NCBI GenBank assembly: GCA_964035545.1
Contig: CAXIUT010000101.1
Span: 1 to 38,200 of the forward strand
Length of the DNA: 38,200 nucleotides
Direction of reading: 5' to 3'
Source: Bugula neritina
Lineage: Eukaryota; Bryozoa; Gymnolaemata; Cheilostomatida; Bugulidae
The position numbers and the translations under genes were made by a program. Each line of letters starts with the position of its first letter. Within the stretch, counting starts at the first letter, position 1. The notes under the pieces were generated by a model. The model made no database searches. It had not been told where the DNA came from and saw nothing but the letters and a program-made list of their open reading frames with translations. Of the stretch, positions 9,666-19,412 are shown in pieces.

Positions 9666-10472
9666 TCAATTATTTTATGGATTAGTAGTTTGACCTTTAT
9701 TTAACATTGACTTCTTAGATTATAAAAATTTAACCCACTTATCATGTTTTTGTTTATGCAGCTAAATTGCCAGTTTATCTGAAAATTATTTTTGGTTTTT
9801 AGTTGTTCGATATCGTGATTCCTTCTATATTGTCTTATCTTACTATCCATGAGTCTTTTAATGATTTTTTCGTCGTTTTAAATGAGAAACTATCGGAGGA
9901 ATTCTCAATTACTACTTTCTACTGTCTTGTTCCTTTTAATTTCTTAGTTAGTTTTTAATTTAGCTGCTATTTATTGAAGTAATCGGCTCTATCTTTTGTA
10001 AATATTTATTTTTAATTTACGATATATAGTGATTTAATTTCTATTGAGAGGATTGCTTTTTCATTCCATCTTTGCTCTTCTTGTGAAGGTTTGATGATGA
10101 TTGCTTGCTTATCATATCTCGTTACATAGTTGATAGTTATTTTTAGTACACCAATGTTTTAGGACATATATAGTCTGTATATTTTTACTTCAGTCGCACA
10201 GACAACAGTTTCTTTACTTTCTTTTTTTATTTCTAATTAGGTTCATCTATTATTGCTTTTTTGTATCTTTTAAGATGGTCTCTCACTGTCCTAGTTGAAA
10301 AGTAATAAGATGCATAAGGGTCACTTAAAGCTTAGTAGTTTTTGTGTTTTTCTGAGATACTGTATCTCGTTGAAAAGCCTTCTTCTCTTAGATGTACATT
10401 GAAGTGGCTATTAGGATGCTGATATTTATTTTTTACCTTTTTGCTCATATTTTCTATAAAATCCAAGTCCAT
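9666..10472 (-). CDS. Basic hypothetical protein, 268 residues
   Basis: Single-exon frame starting MDLDFIENMSKKVKNKYQHP. The N-terminal part has a distinctive ordered-looking block (HFNVHLREEGFSTRYSISEK, then DPYASYYFSTRTVRDHLKRY). The rest is Lys/Glu/Ser-rich with coiled-coil character and no hydrophobic segment. The N-terminal block resembles short motifs in ciliary and axonemal proteins only in general character. No family recognised. It converges with the nitrilase gene (26 nt between stops) and diverges from the pterin dehydratase gene (130 nt shared upstream). Confidence 0.7.
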
Positions 10473-10602
10473 TTAATTTTATTTTAGTATTATTAAGTTA
10501 AAAAAAGGAAAAATCACTAAAGATCTAATATTATATTTTGATTCCTGTGAATAATAAGATATTAAGAGAAGATAATATTAGCCTGTATTAATTCCAGATA
10601 TA

Positions 10603-11010
10603 ATGTCAAAAGAACTATTCAAAGTAGCAAACGTAGGTTCAATAAAGCGTCTTCTTCAAAACTACACAGGAAAGCCTCTTTCAACTTTCTAAGCATTCCC
10701 CCAATCATACACAATAAACAAATTACCAAAAGATAACTGGGCACAAATATAATTCCAATATTCTGACTTCAAATAGGCATTGGCCAGGTTGACTCTTATA
10801 GCAAATTCATGTAGTCAACTAAACTACTATCCTGAAATATTTAACGTATACAACAAGATCATTATCAAATTGTATAGTCATGGAGATAAAACAGATAAAA
10901 TACTCACAGTTAAAGATTTATATATCTGCCATTTTCTATAACAATTGCAATCTAAAACTGTCGAAGAATCACATCGTATGGCTTTGAAAAATTTGCAAGC
11001 AATTGATTGA
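10603..11010 (+). CDS. Pterin-4a-carbinolamine dehydratase-like protein, active-site His lost
   Basis: 135 residues, single exon. The PCD/DCoH fold is recognisable from WAQIEFQYSDFKEALARLTL to LNYYPEIFNVYNKIIIKLYS and ending DLYICHFLEQ (family: FNEAFGFMTRVAL ... [20 protein letters not shown] ... ASFIEQ). Active enzymes recycle tetrahydrobiopterin and use the two His of HHP plus a later His. Here HHP is YYP (codons 10825-10830) and the following Trp is Ile, while the later His (LYSH) is kept. The enzyme is probably inactive, or it is a structural relative like the DCoH dimerisation cofactor. UAA in FLEQ and UAG in FKEA fall on family Glu positions. Confidence 0.82.
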
Positions 11011-11210
11011 AAAAATATCTTATTGGCTTATTTTATTTAAAATTTGTATTTATTTTTGAGTTTTGTTGATAATGATGGTTAGAATAGTTTAGTTTGGGGT
11101 ATAAAGATAAATATGTTGTTATTTTGTAGAGTGGATAAAGAAGTGATGTTAGTTAGTTATAGTTTAATTTAATTCAAACAAAAGATTGTTAGTTAATTTA
11201 ATATACTATC

Positions 11211-11891
11211 ATGCCGCCAAAAAATATGACTAATCGACCTAGATTCATCTCCATTTAAGGTAATATCGGCTCAGGAAAGTCCACTATCCTCAAAATAATC
11301 AGAGAAAACTTTCCAGAACTAAATATCTTAGATGAACCCCTCACTGAGTGGCAGAATGTTGGATAGAAGAAAAACATCAACCTTCTAGGACTCTACTATC
11401 AAGATCCCAAAAGATGGGGCTTTACTTTTCAAATTTATGCCTTTATGAGCAGAATTAAAAAATGGACATAATACAGCAAACTGTCAGGCAATGGAATCAG
11501 AATATCAGAAAGATCTCTACTCTCAGATAGATACATCTTTGCCAGCATCATGAAAGACAGCAATATCCTCGATTAAGCAGAACACACCATCTATCTGCAA
11601 TTCTATGACCATTTAGTTCAAATGAATTAAATCGTTGATCTGTTTGGAGTTATTTACATTCAATGCCCTCCTGATACTTGCTCAGAAAGAATCCAAAAAA
11701 GGTCAAGGGAAGGAGAAAGTACCATTCCTTTGGACTATCTTTAAAAAATTCATTAGAAACATGAACAATGGCTGAATAAAAGTATTCAAGATAGAGAAAA
11801 GACTTTAATCATTAATAATAGGACTCCTATTGATAAAGATGCAGTAGTTGATCAGATATCTAATTGGCTTTAAAGAAAAAAGATAGAATGA
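11211..11891 (+). CDS. Deoxynucleoside kinase (dNK / dGK / TK2 family)
   Basis: Phosphorylates deoxynucleosides for dNTP salvage. 226 residues, single exon. ISIEGNIGSGKSTIL is the P-loop with the family-invariant EGN; its Glu is the UAA at 11256-11258. LDEPLTEWQNV is the substrate-binding EP..W segment and YYQDPKRWGFTFQIY the (D)P..W.F..Q segment. ISERSLLSDRYIF carries the ERS catalytic/LID region and RSREGESTIPLDYLEKIHEK the Arg-rich lid and C-terminal block shared with Drosophila dNK and human dCK (YLEKLHxKHExWL). There is no obvious mitochondrial presequence before residue 12. Substrate range cannot be read from sequence. Confidence 0.93.
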
Positions 11892-11937
11892 AGTGATTTA
11901 GGTTATTCAATATTATATTACATCATAACATACTTAA

Positions 11938-12612
11938 TCAAGTCGAATAGCAACAGTATTTATGTCCTTTGCCTTCCTCTGGACGATGTAAAGTCGTTAT
12001 TGCTTCTTATCCTTCCAAAGGTTAGCTATTTTTCTTATTTTTTTTACTTTTAGGACCTTTAGCTGCATTGGCTCGATTATAAGAATCTACGAGCATACCT
12101 GCTATCCTTACAAAAGCATCTTCAATATGCTATGAAGTTTTAGCACTGGTTTCAATATATTATATCTCTTTATGTTTACTAACAAATTACTGAACATCTT
12201 CCTGTTTAACTGCTCTATTAGTATCCAAATCACATTTATTGCCTACCAATAATATTTGCGTTTATGGAGGACATGCGCTCTTGATCTAATTATACCAGTA
12301 TCCGATCGCATCGTCAAAAGATTGCTTGTCAGTAATATCAAAGACTATCATAAGCGCATGTGCTCCTCTATAGTATGAACTGGTAATTGTTCTAAAACGT
12401 TCGTGACCAGCTGTATCCCAGATTTGTAGTTTGACTTTGTTTCCTTCAAGAGAAAAAGATTTAAAGCGAAAGTCAACTCCTATGGTTGCTAAGAAGACTT
12501 AGCTAAATTAGTCATCGGCATAGCGGACGACTATCGAAGATTTACCCACACAGGAATTTCCTACAAGAACTACTTTAAAGAGATAGTGGTATTAGCCTTG
12601 ACTTTGAAGCAT
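11938..12612 (-). CDS. Rab-family small GTPase with DTAGHE switch II
   Basis: 224 residues, single exon. G1 is [10 protein letters not shown], switch I is [21 protein letters not shown]3 is [21 protein letters not shown]4 is [10 protein letters not shown] and G5 is ETSAK. RabF motifs are present. The C-terminus ends HKYCCYST, a di-cysteine that fits geranylgeranylation and membrane attachment. The Gln of DTAGQE is His70 (codon 12403-12405), a substitution that in Ras-like proteins slows GTP hydrolysis. UAA codons fall on Glu sites (the SEVFLATIG and QEFV positions relative to Rab1). It is closest in character to the Rab1/Rab8 group, but I do not assign a subfamily. It diverges from the twin CX9C gene (253 nt shared upstream). 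Confidence 0.93.
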
Positions 12613-12865
12613 ATTTGCAATTATTATAGATATTATAACAAAGTTTAAGACAGTTGAGCTAACCAAAAAGAAAAGAAGATATAAATCATAGCTAAAGGAG
12701 AGTTTTAAGATGTAAAAATAAAATTTTTAGAAAGAAGAAAGAACTAAAGATAAAATATGTTGAATATTTATTTCAGCTTATTGAATAGATTTAATAAAAT
12801 CATTGTTTTAGGTTTTGTTTCAACTAATAAATTAAGATTGATTATATTGATTTATCACCAAAGAA

Positions 12866-13268
12866 ATGTCACTATTCACCGAATAATGGAGAAAAGAAGG
12901 TACTCCAATCTTCACAAAGCATACTATCCACGAAACGCTCTTCACCTTAGAGACTTCCCTGAAAACCATATCAAGCGATGTAAAGAAGTTCCTTTTGAAT
13001 TCCACGAATACAAAGTACATTTAATAACATTAAGACTAACAACAAGTTCCCTTGCCTGCCATACGAAAGAACTTTGATCCAATGTCTAAATAACTACGGA
13101 GTTCAGGGTTCATATCAAGTGCCTGAATGTTATCAAATGGCTGAATACTTCAACGAATGCCTAAAAATCAATAAATATTTCGGTCTTCTCAAGAAATGGA
13201 ATCCCGAACACTTTGCAGAAAATGAATATAGTAGAGAAAGAAACAACCTTTCAGACATCGGCTTATGA
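12866..13268 (+). CDS. Twin CX9C protein (mitochondrial intermembrane-space type)
   Basis: Three exons; introns 12900-12919 (GTACTCCAATCTTCACAAAG) and 13015-13034 (GTACATTTAATAACATTAAG), each 20 nt. The spliced frame is 363 nt, 120 residues, starting MSLFTEEWRKEAYYPRNALH. Cys50 and Cys60 (CLPYERTLIQC) and Cys75 and Cys85 (CYQMAEYFNEC) form two CX9C pairs 14 residues apart. That is the coiled-coil-helix-coiled-coil-helix layout of proteins oxidised by Mia40 in the intermembrane space, for example accessory subunits of complexes I and IV. There is no presequence, as usual for this class. The exact orthologue is not recognised. The stop lies 62 nt before the telomeric tract. Confidence 0.8.
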
Positions 13269-13330
13269 TATCAGAAACAATCAATAAAATACAGAACTAA
13301 AGTTATTTATGTTATTTCTAAATCAATTCA

Positions 13331-13405
13331 GGGGTTGGGGTTGGGGTTGGGGTTGGGGTTGGGGTTGGGGTTGGGGTTGGGGTTGGGGTTGGGGTTGGGG
13401 TTGGG
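13331..13405 (+). repeat. Internal perfect G4T2 telomere tract (12.5 repeats)
   Basis: Error-free GGGGTT units ending in GGG. It lies 62 nt after the last stop codon of segment B, a plausible right chromosome end. To its right, sequence starts at once within the 3' part of the MPP gene with no C4A2 telomere, so that gene loses its C-terminus. Same phase (ends TTGGG) as all other tracts here. Confidence 0.97.
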
Positions 13406-14742
13406 TCAAAGTATTGTTTAAAGCTTCAAGAACTTGAGAAGCATTTGTGTTGTCTATTTGAGAAGTGATGTCTTAGTTAGTTTGTCCGAAATAGTAAAGA
13501 GCTTTGGTTCTTTCTTCTAATCTTTTAGCTGAAGAGACGTAGCTTCTGTTGATTCTTCCTTTCAAAGATTGTTTAGCAAGTTCAATATCAGCTCCTGAGA
13601 CCTATCTAAGGATAGATAGTTAATTAGCTGCTACACTAAGGATTTCTTTTGCCTGAATGATTTAAATAGTACATGTGAGGCTGATCCTGATAATTTGAGT
13701 CCGAAAAGACCAGTATCAGAATAGTTGATGTTGAGAGCTTGAGCGCTATCAACAAAGACATGTTTATTGAGGATATTTTTTTGAAGTCTTCCCATTCTTC
13801 TGTTATTTCCAAGGATTTATTCTGCAATCATAAGAGGAATAGATGATCTGTAGCTAGCTCCTTCAAATGCCAAAACTAAATGGATATTATTTGCTTCACT
13901 AAGATTTCTAACTTAACCTCCAGCATATTTAGCTCCCTATCTTTCAACAGCTGAGCTATTAAGGATCGAAGAGCTAAGTTTTTCGTTCACAACATCTACG
14001 AATTCTTCGTGACTTTCAACTCCAGCTGCAGAAATAACGATTCTTCCTGGAGTGAGAGTAGATGCTTGGAATTTTTGGATAATATTAGCTATTAAATTGT
14101 TAACGTTACTTCTGGTTCCTTGGATTGGGTTTCCAAGATTTCTTTTTCCAAAAGCAGCTTGATGAATATGATCATGGAAAACCTAGTTGTTTCCTAGGAA
14201 AGCTTCTAGTTTATGAGTGTTAGCATTTTTATACATACCAACACTGGTTGATACAAAGTTTTTAGGTTAGAGGGCACTATCTGCAACCATTGAGAAGACA
14301 TCAACGACATCATGTGCAAGACAGTGAGCTCTATAGTAGCTATTTTCTCTATTATATTCCATTTAGAATTATCCTCCTGACATTTGAGTAATACCATAGT
14401 TGACAGTTTCACTTGTATTAATGGCAGTTTTGAGATATGTATTTTTAAGTGAGAGCATAGATCCACTGGTTTAGGGAGTTTCGTCTCTACTGCCAACATC
14501 AACAAAGATACCCATGTGGACATTGGATGGAACAGTGACTGATTCTGTGAGGACAGTGATTCCGTTGTTGAGTTGTGTCGATTTATATTCTACAGGTTGA
14601 GGGTCAAAGGTTTTAGCTTCTGTGCTAAGAGGTGAATGAATCGATGATCGGATGAGTCCTTAGTTACTGGATGAGTAGATATGTACGTTTTGGATCCAAA
14701 AATGGAGAAAAAGAATTTGGACTGTGAGATGATTTTATTCAT
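13406..14742 (-). CDS. Mitochondrial processing peptidase alpha-like (M16B) protein, 3' truncated
   Basis: Three exons; introns 13653-13672 and 14667-14686 (20 nt). 432 residues are visible. The N-terminus MNKIISQSKFFFSIFGSK is a typical mitochondrial presequence. QLNNGITVLTESV...GIFVDVGSRDETPETSG is the M16 N-domain start, and the usual HxxEH zinc site is replaced by MLSLKN, as expected for alpha-MPP or complex III core 2 rather than the catalytic beta subunit. Further blocks: HQAAFGKRNLGNPIQG, RIVISAAGVESHEEFVD, YAGGEVRNLSEANNIHLVLA and SGADIELAKQSLKGRI. It stops at the G4T2 tract after EALNNTLT, about 40-60 residues short of the family end. It diverges from the coiled-coil gene at 14911. 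Confidence 0.88.
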
Positions 14743-14910
14743 TGAATTATATGATATTAGTTGAACCCAATATTCAAATAAATATGAGTGATAAATGACT
14801 AGAAACAGCAAAGCTGATTATATTTAAAAAGATAGAACTACTGATGATTATAATAGCTTGATTTAACTTGATGTATAAATATTTGTAATATAACGATGTA
14901 GCGGAACAGT

Positions 14911-16290
14911 ATGAACGTTCTAATATTCGATGACGACGAGCCATCAATCAAATAATACAGAGATTCTCGTACAGTGGTATCATCTAAGCAGGGCAACGGA
15001 TCAACAACTCATCATATTGAAATAATATAGCAGTAGATCCAATATCTAACTGACAAGATGAGGAGTTTAGAGCAGCAAGCAAGCAACGTAAGTCAACTAA
15101 AAAATGAAAGTGCAATTAGTGCTCGACAATCCAATACAAATATTGAGATATCGGACAAACATGCAAAAGAAGTTATGATGATAATCGAGAAGAAGATTCA
15201 AATAATAGTCAGATAGACAAGGAAAATAGTAGAGAAATTAAGTGAAGGATTGGATAAGAAGTTACAAAGTAAAATAAATAAAAAATATGACTAAAGTGGA
15301 ATAACTAAAATTAAAGAAAACTACCATTCCTCGCTAATGAAAATAGAAGATGGATATAGAAAAGAAATAGATAAAATATATAAATAACATAAATCAGTTG
15401 AAGAACATATGATAAGTAAATTAAATTCATTTGAACAAAAAATGATCAACAAAATACAATAGTTCTAAAGAAAATAAAAAGAATACGTCGATTGGATTCA
15501 TCACCTCGAAATACAACTTAAAGAAAGACCTAAATCTAAAAAAATGATATAAATTACTCATGTTAATGGTCCTCCATAAAAACAACTCATCAAAAGATAA
15601 CCTACATAAAATAATAGTTCCATCATGAATGGAGATAATAACTATTCAAATAATCAACAAAAAAGTAATATCAGCTAGAATAGTAAAGTTCAAAGAAGAC
15701 ATAGAATTTTTGATCCAGTAGGAGGAGGTAAATCAACATCTGTAAGTCCTCAAAATGTTGTCAGTCCTATCAGTCCAATGCACGCTCAAACTACAACTAT
15801 ATCTTCTTCTAAAGTCATCAACCCAATCACAAAACAAAAACATACCTAAAATTAAAACCAAATATAAAAACCAGCTCTTGTTATCGACAGAATGACAGAA
15901 CCAATAAAGAACAACTATATATCATAACGTGAATCATCACCTTGGAAGGCAATCGATAAAAGTATCGATAAAAGCAATGTTGAAATAACAAAAAGAAATA
16001 ACAATAAATTAGTTAAAGAAGTAAATGAAGATGAATTTTATCGAGATTTACCTAAAGCTAGCGGAGGATGGTAGAAATTCCAAGATTATCGATAAAATTA
16101 ATAAAGCAGCGATAGTGATGAAGATGTGGTATTTTATCGAAATGAATAAAAAAAAGAAGATACTTGGAGATAAGAATAAAATAGTTGGAAAAATTCACAA
16201 AATCAAGATTAAAGAATAATAATAAATAAACAAATAAAATTTTAGTAACCCTTCGAAGATAAAGTATTCAGTCCTTTTGATTTAAATTGA
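14911..16290 (+). CDS. Coiled-coil protein with Ser/Asn-rich linker, 459 residues
   Basis: Single exon, starts MNVLIFDDDEPSIKEYRDSR. A coiled coil runs from about residue 30 to 200 (EIQYLTDKMRSLEQQASNVS; IEKKIQIIVRETRKIVEKLS). Then comes a disordered Ser/Asn/Pro-rich stretch with RIFDPVGGGKSTSVSPQNVV; the GGGKST is not in a P-loop context. The C-terminus is acidic (SSDSDEDVVFYRNEEKKEDT). It ends at UGA 16288. No recognised family; a cytoskeletal or ciliary scaffold is a guess. Confidence 0.82.
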
Positions 16291-16408
16291 TCAGTTGCTT
16301 TTATCAAATATCCATTTAATATTATTTTTTGTTGATCTATTGAATAAGTGATATTAGTACAAAATAGATGGACTATTTTAGAATATTGTTCAATAAATGA
16401 ATATATTA

Positions 16409-16965
16409 TCATGAACCTGCATTCTAGCAGTTATTGCACTTGCAATATTCATTACATGGCATCCCTTGACTATAACATTCGCAATATTTCTTCTGACAAC
16501 CTGTTTTTTTACAATTACAACCCTTAGCGATCGAAGAAGTTTTATAACCGAAAGCCATTGATGTTTTTGTTATCATCTCATCTATTGCCTTTGCTCGGAT
16601 CTCACTGAATTCTTGAGTATTCTGGCAGCCATCGCAGTTACATCCTTTGCAAAAATGTCCTAGCTAAGTTGAAAGATACCTTTAGCAAAACACTAGCAAT
16701 AAAGCTTTAAACATTTTGACTTCTTACAGTTGCATTTGATTGGACTTTGTGGAGTTGTGTCCTAGCTAGATTGTGATTTTTTGTGGTTTCGAGGTATTTT
16801 GTGATTCTTTTCTGAATAAAGAGTGTTGTAGATGTAGCCCAGGATCTGAGTAGAAGAGTGGGAAGGAGGTTGTTCTTGAGTGGGAAGAAGGGAAGATGGG
16901 TCTGAAGTTCTTTCTCTGGACTCAAATGTCATTTTCAGTAGGAATTCTGTTAATTCTGTCTCCAT
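16409..16965 (-). CDS. CXC-domain (tesmin/TSO1, LIN54-like) DNA-binding protein
   Basis: 178 residues in two exons; intron 16660-16679 (GTATCTTTCAACTTAGCTAG). Two Cys-rich CXC motifs form a CRC domain: [20 protein letters not shown]...FCKGCNCDGC, then the linker EFSEIRAKAI...FGYK, then KGCNCKKTGCQKKYCECYSQ...CNEYCKCNNC. In TSO1/tesmin/LIN54 this domain binds TTYGAA-type promoter elements in cell-cycle regulation; the role here is inferred from the family. The Glu of YCECFA is the UAG at 16693-16695, an invariant Glu. The protein ends five residues after the second CXC and is much shorter than LIN54. The N-terminal 65 residues are Ser/Pro-rich. Confidence 0.92.
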
Positions 16966-17143
16966 AAGAAAGAATGATTTTAAATTTTTAAATTTAAACC
17001 CGTCTTAGGAGAACTGAGATCCGCCATTTAAAATATTTACCCATCTTCAACTACAAATTCATCTAATAAATAGCACTATATCTTTATTTATGTTTTCACT
17101 CAACTATTTTATTTTTCAAAGATATAGTATATTTATCATGAGA

Positions 17144-18205
17144 TCAAATAAGTTCTGTCCAATCATATTTTTTCCATATTTTCATAAAGTTTTACCTCTT
17201 AGCTACTTTCTACTCCTATGTAAACTCCTAAGTCGTCTTTACTTGATGAGTTTCAAGGCCAAGAGATGTCGCTAGTACTTCATAGCAAAAATCTCTTTTC
17301 CAAAACTTTTCATTTTCAATGACATGAGCATATCCCCAACCCAAAGAAAAGTCAATATAGAAATATTGAATAGGCTTTGGTATTTGCTTCTGTATTCCTC
17401 CTTTTTCTTTTTATATCTTGATTATACTTTTATGTGTTGACCAATTTCCTTCAATATCCTATAAAGTTTGTTTAAAGAAAAAAGGAAGATCTTGAGCTTT
17501 TGAATAATTGATAGCCAAACACTCGATATAGATATGACTATTTTTCTTTGAATACTGTTCAAAAAAGATGACTTGTTGATTCATTTTATCAAAAGCTTGT
17601 AATAAACATTTTTTATAGTTGTTTATCTATGTAAGAATATCTTCATTGAGACCAATCATTGTTTGTTAATGATCAACAGGTGCAAGAATAAAATGAAAAT
17701 AGTTTCTGAATGTTTTGTATTTCGCTAAAGCCAAATAAACATAATTTGAAGCACTTAAGAGAAATAATTATTCATTGTCCGGGCAAAAAAGACAATATTC
17801 ATTTATACGATTTGATGTCATTATTGGCTTATCTCTTTTTCTTTAGTTTTTCTTTTTGTTTGTTTACTCCTATTCATCAAAATTTATATTGTATTCGAAT
17901 TTTCCTTTGGATTATTGATTCTAAGTTTTTTACTTGTTTGTGATCTTTTTTTAGTTGATGATTTCAAGCTTTTTTTAAAGTAGTTAAGTTTAACCACTCA
18001 TAAATAAATCATAGCATTCTTGATAAATATTGATCTCTTCTATTTATTCATTTTTGTTTAAAATAGATGAGTAGTCAGGTTGATTTTCTTCTTCTTATTA
18101 CATTAAGGCTTGATTCTTTATTTAATTTGCATTAATGTTGGCTCTAGTGGTACTAATTTATTGTTATTATTGAACTACTTTTGTTTTTTTAAGTCCTTTC
18201 AGCAT
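17144..18205 (-). CDS. CWF19-like spliceosome-associated protein (CwfJ C-terminal domains)
   Basis: 353 residues, one exon, from ATG at 18205 (MLKGLKKTKVVEEEQEISTT). The N-terminal third is acidic and helical. CwfJ domain 1, a HIT-like fold: NRINEYCLFCPDNEE...FRNYFHFILAPVDHEQTMIG...VIFFEQYSKKNSHIYIECLA. CwfJ domain 2: LPFFFKQTLEDIEGNWSTHK...IQYFYIDFSLGWGYAHVIEN...ENFMKIWKKYDWTELI, aligning well with human CWF19L2. The family acts in late spliceosome and lariat turnover. It is shorter than CWF19L2, lacking the long basic N-terminus. The start is uncertain: it is the first ATG in the open frame, 59 nt after the stop of IFT43. Confidence 0.88.
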
Positions 18206-18264
18206 CTCTTTTAATCTAATCACAATATCAAAGCATATAGATGATAATGAAACATCACTTAAAA

Positions 18265-18651
18265 TCAAAGTTGCTTGTTCAGTTTTGTTACCAATTAATA
18301 AACTTCTGTTTTCAACTTTGAAAACTACCAGGGCTCATCTTTTTCCTGTAGTTCTTCACTAGTTCTGATCATACTCAACAAATGACTTAAATCAACTCCT
18401 TACTATGTAGCAGGCAAAGTGCTTTTTCTGGTTTAAATTTGCATATCATAAAAGTCTACTAATTTTTATACTTAGAGACCCATAGGGTTACTAACGTCTG
18501 TATGCAATGCTTCATTTACAGTCTCAATATCAGGTACAACTATGACATTTTAGTTGGCAACCTACCAGAAAGCTTCTTTTTTCTTTTCCACGACTTGGTT
18601 AGTAGCCATTTTTACATTGTTATCTTTAGAGAATCCCCATCCTTGACTCAT
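18265..18651 (-). CDS. IFT43: Intraflagellar transport protein IFT43 (IFT-A complex)
   Basis: 128 residues, single exon, starting MSQGWGFSKDNNVKMATNQV. EAFWEVANENVIVVPDIETV corresponds to the IPVIPDLEEV segment of IFT43. GVDLSHLLSMIRTSEELQEK followed by DEPWEFSKLKTEVYELVTKL matches its conserved C-terminus (IDL..L...L.....V.E.D..WDWD.LF.EV...L). IFT43 is a small subunit of the retrograde IFT-A complex in cilia. It ends at UGA 18265, and the next gene starts 59 nt later on the same strand. I first joined it to the CWF19-like frame by a GTTTTC...CAG pseudo-intron, then rejected that because both parts stand alone. It diverges from the proteasome gene across only 50 nt. Confidence 0.8.
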
Positions 18652-18701
18652 GTTCGATTTGAATATTGAGAAGTTATTTAAATAATTTTTAAATTGCAGA
18701 T
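18652..18701. promoter_or_regulatory. 50-nt bidirectional promoter between IFT43 and proteasome beta1
   Basis: The start codons of the two divergent genes are separated by 50 nt, which must hold both 5' UTRs and both core promoters unless transcripts overlap. The sequence is AT-rich, with runs such as TTATTTAAATAATTTTTAAA in the half nearer the proteasome gene. No further motif can be assigned. It is the smallest start-to-start spacing in the window. Confidence 0.6.
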
Positions 18702-19387
18702 ATGTACTAACCTACCTCAACCCAAGAACGACAACACAAAGATTTCTTCTACCCTGTAGAAACAATGGGTACCACTATCATGGCTATCAAGTATGATGGA
18801 GGAGTTATCGCCTGTGCAGATTCAAGTATCTTATTTCCTATCAAGGAACTTCAGCAGGAGGAACATACACTGTCGATCGAGTTGCTGATAAGATCGATTA
18901 CGTCCATGAACACATTGTTGCTCTAAGAAGCGGACTTGCTGGACAGTCTCAACAGGCAGTTCACAAAGTTAGATTTTTGATTGATTCTCATGTAAACGAA
19001 CAAAACAAGCTGCCTCATGTAAAAACAGCAGCAAGAATGCTTCAAAAGGCTAACTATGAAAAAGGACTATAAACTGGATATATCATTGCTGGCTGGGATC
19101 CTTATTGTGGAGGACAAGTCTACAGTGTCAATTTGGGAGGAGCTACATTGCTCAGAAACTATGTCCTAGGAGGTTCAGGTAGTGGTTTTATTTATGGCTA
19201 TGTTGATGCAAACTACAAAGAAGGCATGAGTTTCGAAGAGGCCAAAAATTTCTGCCTTCATTGTGTTTCTCTAGCCATGAAAAGAGATGGTTCTTCAGGA
19301 GGTATTATCAGATTGTCAAATATTACTGAAAAGGGACTAGAAAAGGAATATCACACATATGAAAGTTTACCTTACAAATCAACCTGA
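18702..19387 (+). CDS. PSMB6: 20S proteasome subunit beta type-6 (beta1, caspase-like)
   Basis: 221 residues, two exons; intron 18826-18845 (GTATCTTATTTCCTATCAAG), the clearest of the 20-nt introns because it interrupts the invariant ADSRTS motif. A 23-residue propeptide ends in Gly, then catalytic Thr24 in GTTIMAIKYDGGVIACADSR. Further matches: GLAGQSQQAV, YIIAGWDPYCGGQVYSVNLG, GGSGSGFIYGYVDANYKEGM and AMKRDGSSGGIIRLSNI. All are characteristic of beta1/PSMB6 (PBA1 in plants). The active-site Thr and Lys are retained, so it should be proteolytically active. Spliced length 666 nt, exactly 222 codons. Confidence 0.96.
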
Positions 19388-19412
19388 TCTATGAAAATGA
19401 TGTTACTGTTTA

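Noticed and set aside
13074-13268. A separate small gene starting at an internal ATG in the twin CX9C region
   Set aside because: It would lack the first Cys; the upstream exons join with two standard 20-nt introns to give a full protein.
15720-15740. GGGKST in the coiled-coil protein at 14911 as a Walker A P-loop
   Set aside because: It lies in a Ser/Asn-rich disordered linker with no following helix or Walker B, and has the wrong spacing (no GxxxxGK).
18306-18325. A 20-nt GTTTTC...CAG intron that would fuse IFT43 to the CWF19-like protein
   Set aside because: IFT43 is complete to its UGA and matches its family end; the CWF19-like frame has its own ATG. All other introns start GTA.
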